Assembly (NCBI GenBank): GCA_050747825.1
Contig: JBOGJG010000014.1
Coordinates: 1 to 7,448, forward strand
Direction of reading: 5' to 3'
From: JBOGJG01 sp050747825
GTDB lineage: Bacteria; Acidobacteriota; UBA6911; RPQK01; JBOGJG01
Length of the DNA stretch: 7,448 nt
Shown here: in pieces, positions 5,647 to 7,448 of the stretch
Layout: each line of letters opens with the position of its first letter
How positions within the stretch are numbered: the stretch's first letter is position 1
Program-made: the position numbers and the translations under genes
Notes under the pieces: model-generated
Told to the model about the DNA's origin: nothing
The model's database searches: none
The model's input: the letters and a program-made list of their open reading frames with translations, nothing else

Positions 5647-7122
5647 ATGGACGAACCCACTAAAGAGTTGTCAAAAGGACTGAGCCGGCGCCAGTTCCTG
5701 GGCGCTTCAGCGGCCGCAACGCTGGCGGCGCTCGCAGGCGTGGAGCCGGAGCTGGTCTGGCCCAGGAATCAAAACAAAATCGAAGCGAGGGCCGATACCC
5801 TCATTCTCCTGTGGATGGCCGGTGGAATGGCCCAGACTGAGACGTTTGATCCCAAGCGGTACACACCCTTCGAGAAGGGGACGGAGTCCAGGCGGGTTCT
5901 GAGCACTTTTCCGAGTATCGATACGACTGTGGACAACATCAAAATCTCTCAGGGACTAGAAAGGATCGCTCAAGTGATGGATCGGGCCACCCTCATCCGA
6001 AGCCATCGGGTAGGAGACCTTGGATTCATCCTGCACTCGCGGCACCAGTATCACTGGCATACCGGCTATGCGCCTCCGCTCTCGGTGGCGGCGCCCCCTA
6101 TGGGAGCGGTGATGGCCCGCACGCTGGGCCCCAAAAATCCCGATGTGCCTGCTTTTATGGATATCGGGCAGAATATGGAAATCGGGGCGGAGAGCGATTC
6201 TTTGAAGGCCTTCCATACAGCCGGCTTTTTGGGGTCCGAGTACGGGCCCTTCATGATTGCAGACCCGAGCGACGCCGTTGCCAGCGTGCGGCCTCCCGCC
6301 AGTATCAGCCGCCAGCGTTTCCAGCGGCGCTATCAGCAGTACCGCAAACTGGTCGAGAAGAATCCCATCCTGAAGTACGGGAGCGGTTATCAGCAGGAAT
6401 CGCTGCTGCGCTCTATAGAGAACGCGCATCGGCTGCTGAACTCTCCGGCCGCCAAGGCTTTCGACCTGTCGCTGGAGCCGAAGGAAACATATGACATTTA
6501 CAACACAGGGAGATTCGGCCTGGGGTGCCTGCTGGCCCGTCGCTTAACCGAAGCCGGCGCCCGTTTTATTGAGGTCACTTCCGAGTACATTCCGTTCCGT
6601 TACTGGGATACTCACGACAACGGCCACGAGCGGACGATCGCATTGAAGGAAATGATTGATGCTCCGGTGGCAAAACTGATTTTGGACCTGGAAGAACGCG
6701 GCCTGCTCGACCGGACCCTGGTGGTGCTGGCCAGTGAATTCGGACGGGACATGATGATTGAGGGGAAACCCGGAAACACTGTCCGCGAGCAGGCGCAGCA
6801 GCCCGAGATCATCACCGAGCTCAAGCATTATGGCATGCACCGTCACTTCACCGAGGCGTGCAGTGTGGCTATTTTCGGCGGCGGGTTCAGGAAAGGATTC
6901 CTGTACGGTAAAACCGCCGACGAGCGTCCGTGCGGCATCGTGGAAAACCCGGTGAGCATCGAGGACCTGCACGCAACCATTTATTACGCCCTCGGCATAC
7001 CGCCCGATTTGGCTTACGAAGTAGAAAAGCGGCCCTTCCACGTGACCAAAGACGGCCTGGGCCAGCCGATCACAGAGCTCTATCAGACGACACGTACGCA
7101 ACAGACGCCAACACCCGCATAA
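5647..7122 (+). CDS. DUF1501 (alkaline phosphatase/sulfatase superfamily-like) protein with Tat signal
   Basis: The product is 491 aa, within the family's usual 430-490 or slightly above. A twin-arginine signal, SRRQFLG (13-19) followed by ASAAATLAALAG, predicts folded export by Tat. DUF1501 (PF07394) landmarks follow in order: LILLWMAGGMAQTETFDPKR (52-71), DRATLIRSHRVGD (112-124), WDTHDNG (320-326), LEERGLLDRTLVVLASEFGR (348-367), HRHFTEACSVAIFGGGFRKG (398-417), YGKTADE (420-426) and VSIEDLHATIYYALGI (436-451). The acidic and His residues in these motifs match the places where the alkaline phosphatase superfamily binds metals, but the substrate of DUF1501 is unknown. The usual 'DTFDPK' reads ETFDPK here (E65). 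The gene is second in the operon after the PSCyt/DUF1553 gene; this pairing is a hallmark of Planctomycetota, Verrucomicrobiota and Acidobacteriota. The tail is disordered (QTTRTQQTPTPA). Strong family call, unknown reaction. Confidence 0.93.
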   Translation: MDEPTKELSKGLSRRQFLGASAAATLAALAGVEPELVWPRNQNKIEARADTLILLWMAGGMAQTETFDPKRYTPFEKGTESRRVLSTFPSIDTTVDNIKISQGLERIAQVMDRATLIRSHRVGDLGFILHSRHQYHWHTGYAPPLSVAAPPMGAVMARTLGPKNPDVPAFMDIGQNMEIGAESDSLKAFHTAGFLGSEYGPFMIADPSDAVASVRPPASISRQRFQRRYQQYRKLVEKNPILKYGSGYQQESLLRSIENAHRLLNSPAAKAFDLSLEPKETYDIYNTGRFGLGCLLARRLTEAGARFIEVTSEYIPFRYWDTHDNGHERTIALKEMIDAPVAKLILDLEERGLLDRTLVVLASEFGRDMMIEGKPGNTVREQAQQPEIITELKHYGMHRHFTEACSVAIFGGGFRKGFLYGKTADERPCGIVENPVSIEDLHATIYYALGIPPDLAYEVEKRPFHVTKDGLGQPITELYQTTRTQQTPTPA

Positions 7123-7134
7123 AGGGTAAGCTCT

Positions 7135-7172
7135 GACTGCGGGATTGCAGTCTTCCGGCCTCTGCGGCCGGA
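7135..7172 (+). terminator. Two adjacent hairpins after the DUF1501 gene, possible transcript end
   Basis: GACTGC (7135-7140) pairs with GCAGTC (7147-7152) over a 6-base loop. Immediately after it, TCCGGCC (7154-7160) pairs with GGCCGGA (7166-7172) over a 5-base loop TCTGC. The first hairpin begins 12 bases after the stop codon. Each is followed only by TT, not a T-run, so this is not a classic intrinsic terminator. It could still end or protect the mRNA 3' end. Confidence 0.5.
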
Positions 7173-7319
7173 TTCCGAAAAGCGGTCAGCACAGCAGGAA
7201 ACCACCCGTTCGACGCCGCGATCGTGCGAAACGAAGCGCTTTCTTTCCTCGCAGTCACGAAGCTCGAAGCCTTCGAAGGCACCAGCTAGGGGATGAGGAA
7301 TTTGCCCATGAGGCTGTCA
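7173..7319. other. Non-coding stretch, nothing recognised
   Basis: Short open frames exist on both strands, but none has a Shine-Dalgarno, a domain or a plausible start. One plus-strand frame reads VRNEALSFLAVTKLEAF and stops in TAG near 7290. I see no promoter or repeat that I can defend. Confidence 0.4.
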
Positions 7320-7448
7320 GAAAGCTAGTGCTTCGTAACATAAATAAGTGCGCTATCGTCGCGAGCCGGGTACCCTATGGGTGCGGTCTGATGGCGAGGC
7401 GCGACGAGGGAGCATATCGGGAATATGGGACCGAGGAGCAACAAAGCC
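7320..7448. repeat. Nested inverted-repeat element, cut by the right edge (candidate dispersed repeat or MITE-like)
   Basis: An exact 8-bp outer pair, TCGTCGCG (7356-7363) and CGCGACGA (7400-7407), encloses a 6-bp hairpin, GTACCC-TAT-GGGTGC (7370-7384, with one G-T pair). A second exact hairpin follows: CATAT-CGGGA-ATATG (7413-7427). A plus-strand frame stays open through the element to the edge (..MARRDEGAYREYGTEEQQS), but it has no Shine-Dalgarno and follows the repeat text, so I do not call it a gene. From memory, strings like GGGAGCATAT...ACCGAGGAGCAAC recur between genes in environmental genomes. That is an impression, not a search result. The left limit is approximate. Confidence 0.5.

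Noticed and set aside
6544..7101. Minus-strand open frame (185 codons) opposite the DUF1501 gene, and a similar one at 5956-6429
   Set aside because: Both are antisense to conserved DUF1501 motifs and carry no recognisable domain.
7290..7448. Plus-strand frame open to the right edge (..MARRDEGAYREYGTEEQQS)
   Set aside because: It has no Shine-Dalgarno and its sequence is set by a nested inverted repeat, so it is more likely repeat DNA than a gene.

Overview
The window looks like a piece of a soil or sediment Acidobacteriota genome, probably of the Solibacteres/Bryobacterales kind. This is inferred from gene content: a Planctomycete-type cytochrome c protein with DUF1549 and DUF1553 domains, its DUF1501 partner, a secreted TPR protein and an FG-GAP/VCBS protein carrying the Cys-paired segment usual in ASPIC/UnbV (CRTAC1-like) proteins. 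Planctomycetota and Verrucomicrobiota share these families, so the phylum call is moderate. The main genes are fairly GC-rich (one sampled 60-base line in the large gene is 58% GC), while sampled lines of the toxin-antitoxin remnant are about 43% GC.

Layout. (1) Bases 1-1731, minus strand: a two-gene unit. A secreted TPR protein (1731 to 658) overlaps by 4 bases (GTGA) a secreted FG-GAP/VCBS protein that runs off the left edge (661 to 1). A perfect 7-bp dyad touches the TPR start codon. (2) Bases 1756-2023: no convincing gene, but GC-rich repeat-like DNA. (3) Bases 2024-3103: a scrap zone. An intact MntA-type nucleotidyltransferase antitoxin (minus) follows a HepT-type toxin that has lost its N-terminus. 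The lost part is replaced by the N-terminal third of an HtrA/DegP-type serine protease on the plus strand, itself cut off after the catalytic His. (4) Bases 3104-3177: a short promoter region. (5) Bases 3178-7122, plus strand: a clear two-gene operon, PSCyt1-DUF1549-DUF1553 (818 aa) and DUF1501 (491 aa, Tat signal), 12 bp apart. (6) Bases 7123-7448: two back-to-back hairpins just after the operon, then non-coding DNA ending in a nested inverted-repeat element that is cut by the right edge.

How the genes may work together. The cytochrome/DUF1553 and DUF1501 proteins are almost always neighbours and are both predicted to be exported, so they probably act as a pair outside the cytoplasm; their reaction is not established. 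TPR and FG-GAP/ASPIC proteins are frequent companions of such clusters, so the two units may be one functional neighbourhood split by the scrap zone.

I did not find a convincing new defence or mobile system. The most unusual features are an NPCBM-like module in the 818-aa protein whose two halves appear in swapped order, the collision of two truncated genes at 2735-2790, and the structured element at the right edge. I saw no tRNA, rRNA or CRISPR array.
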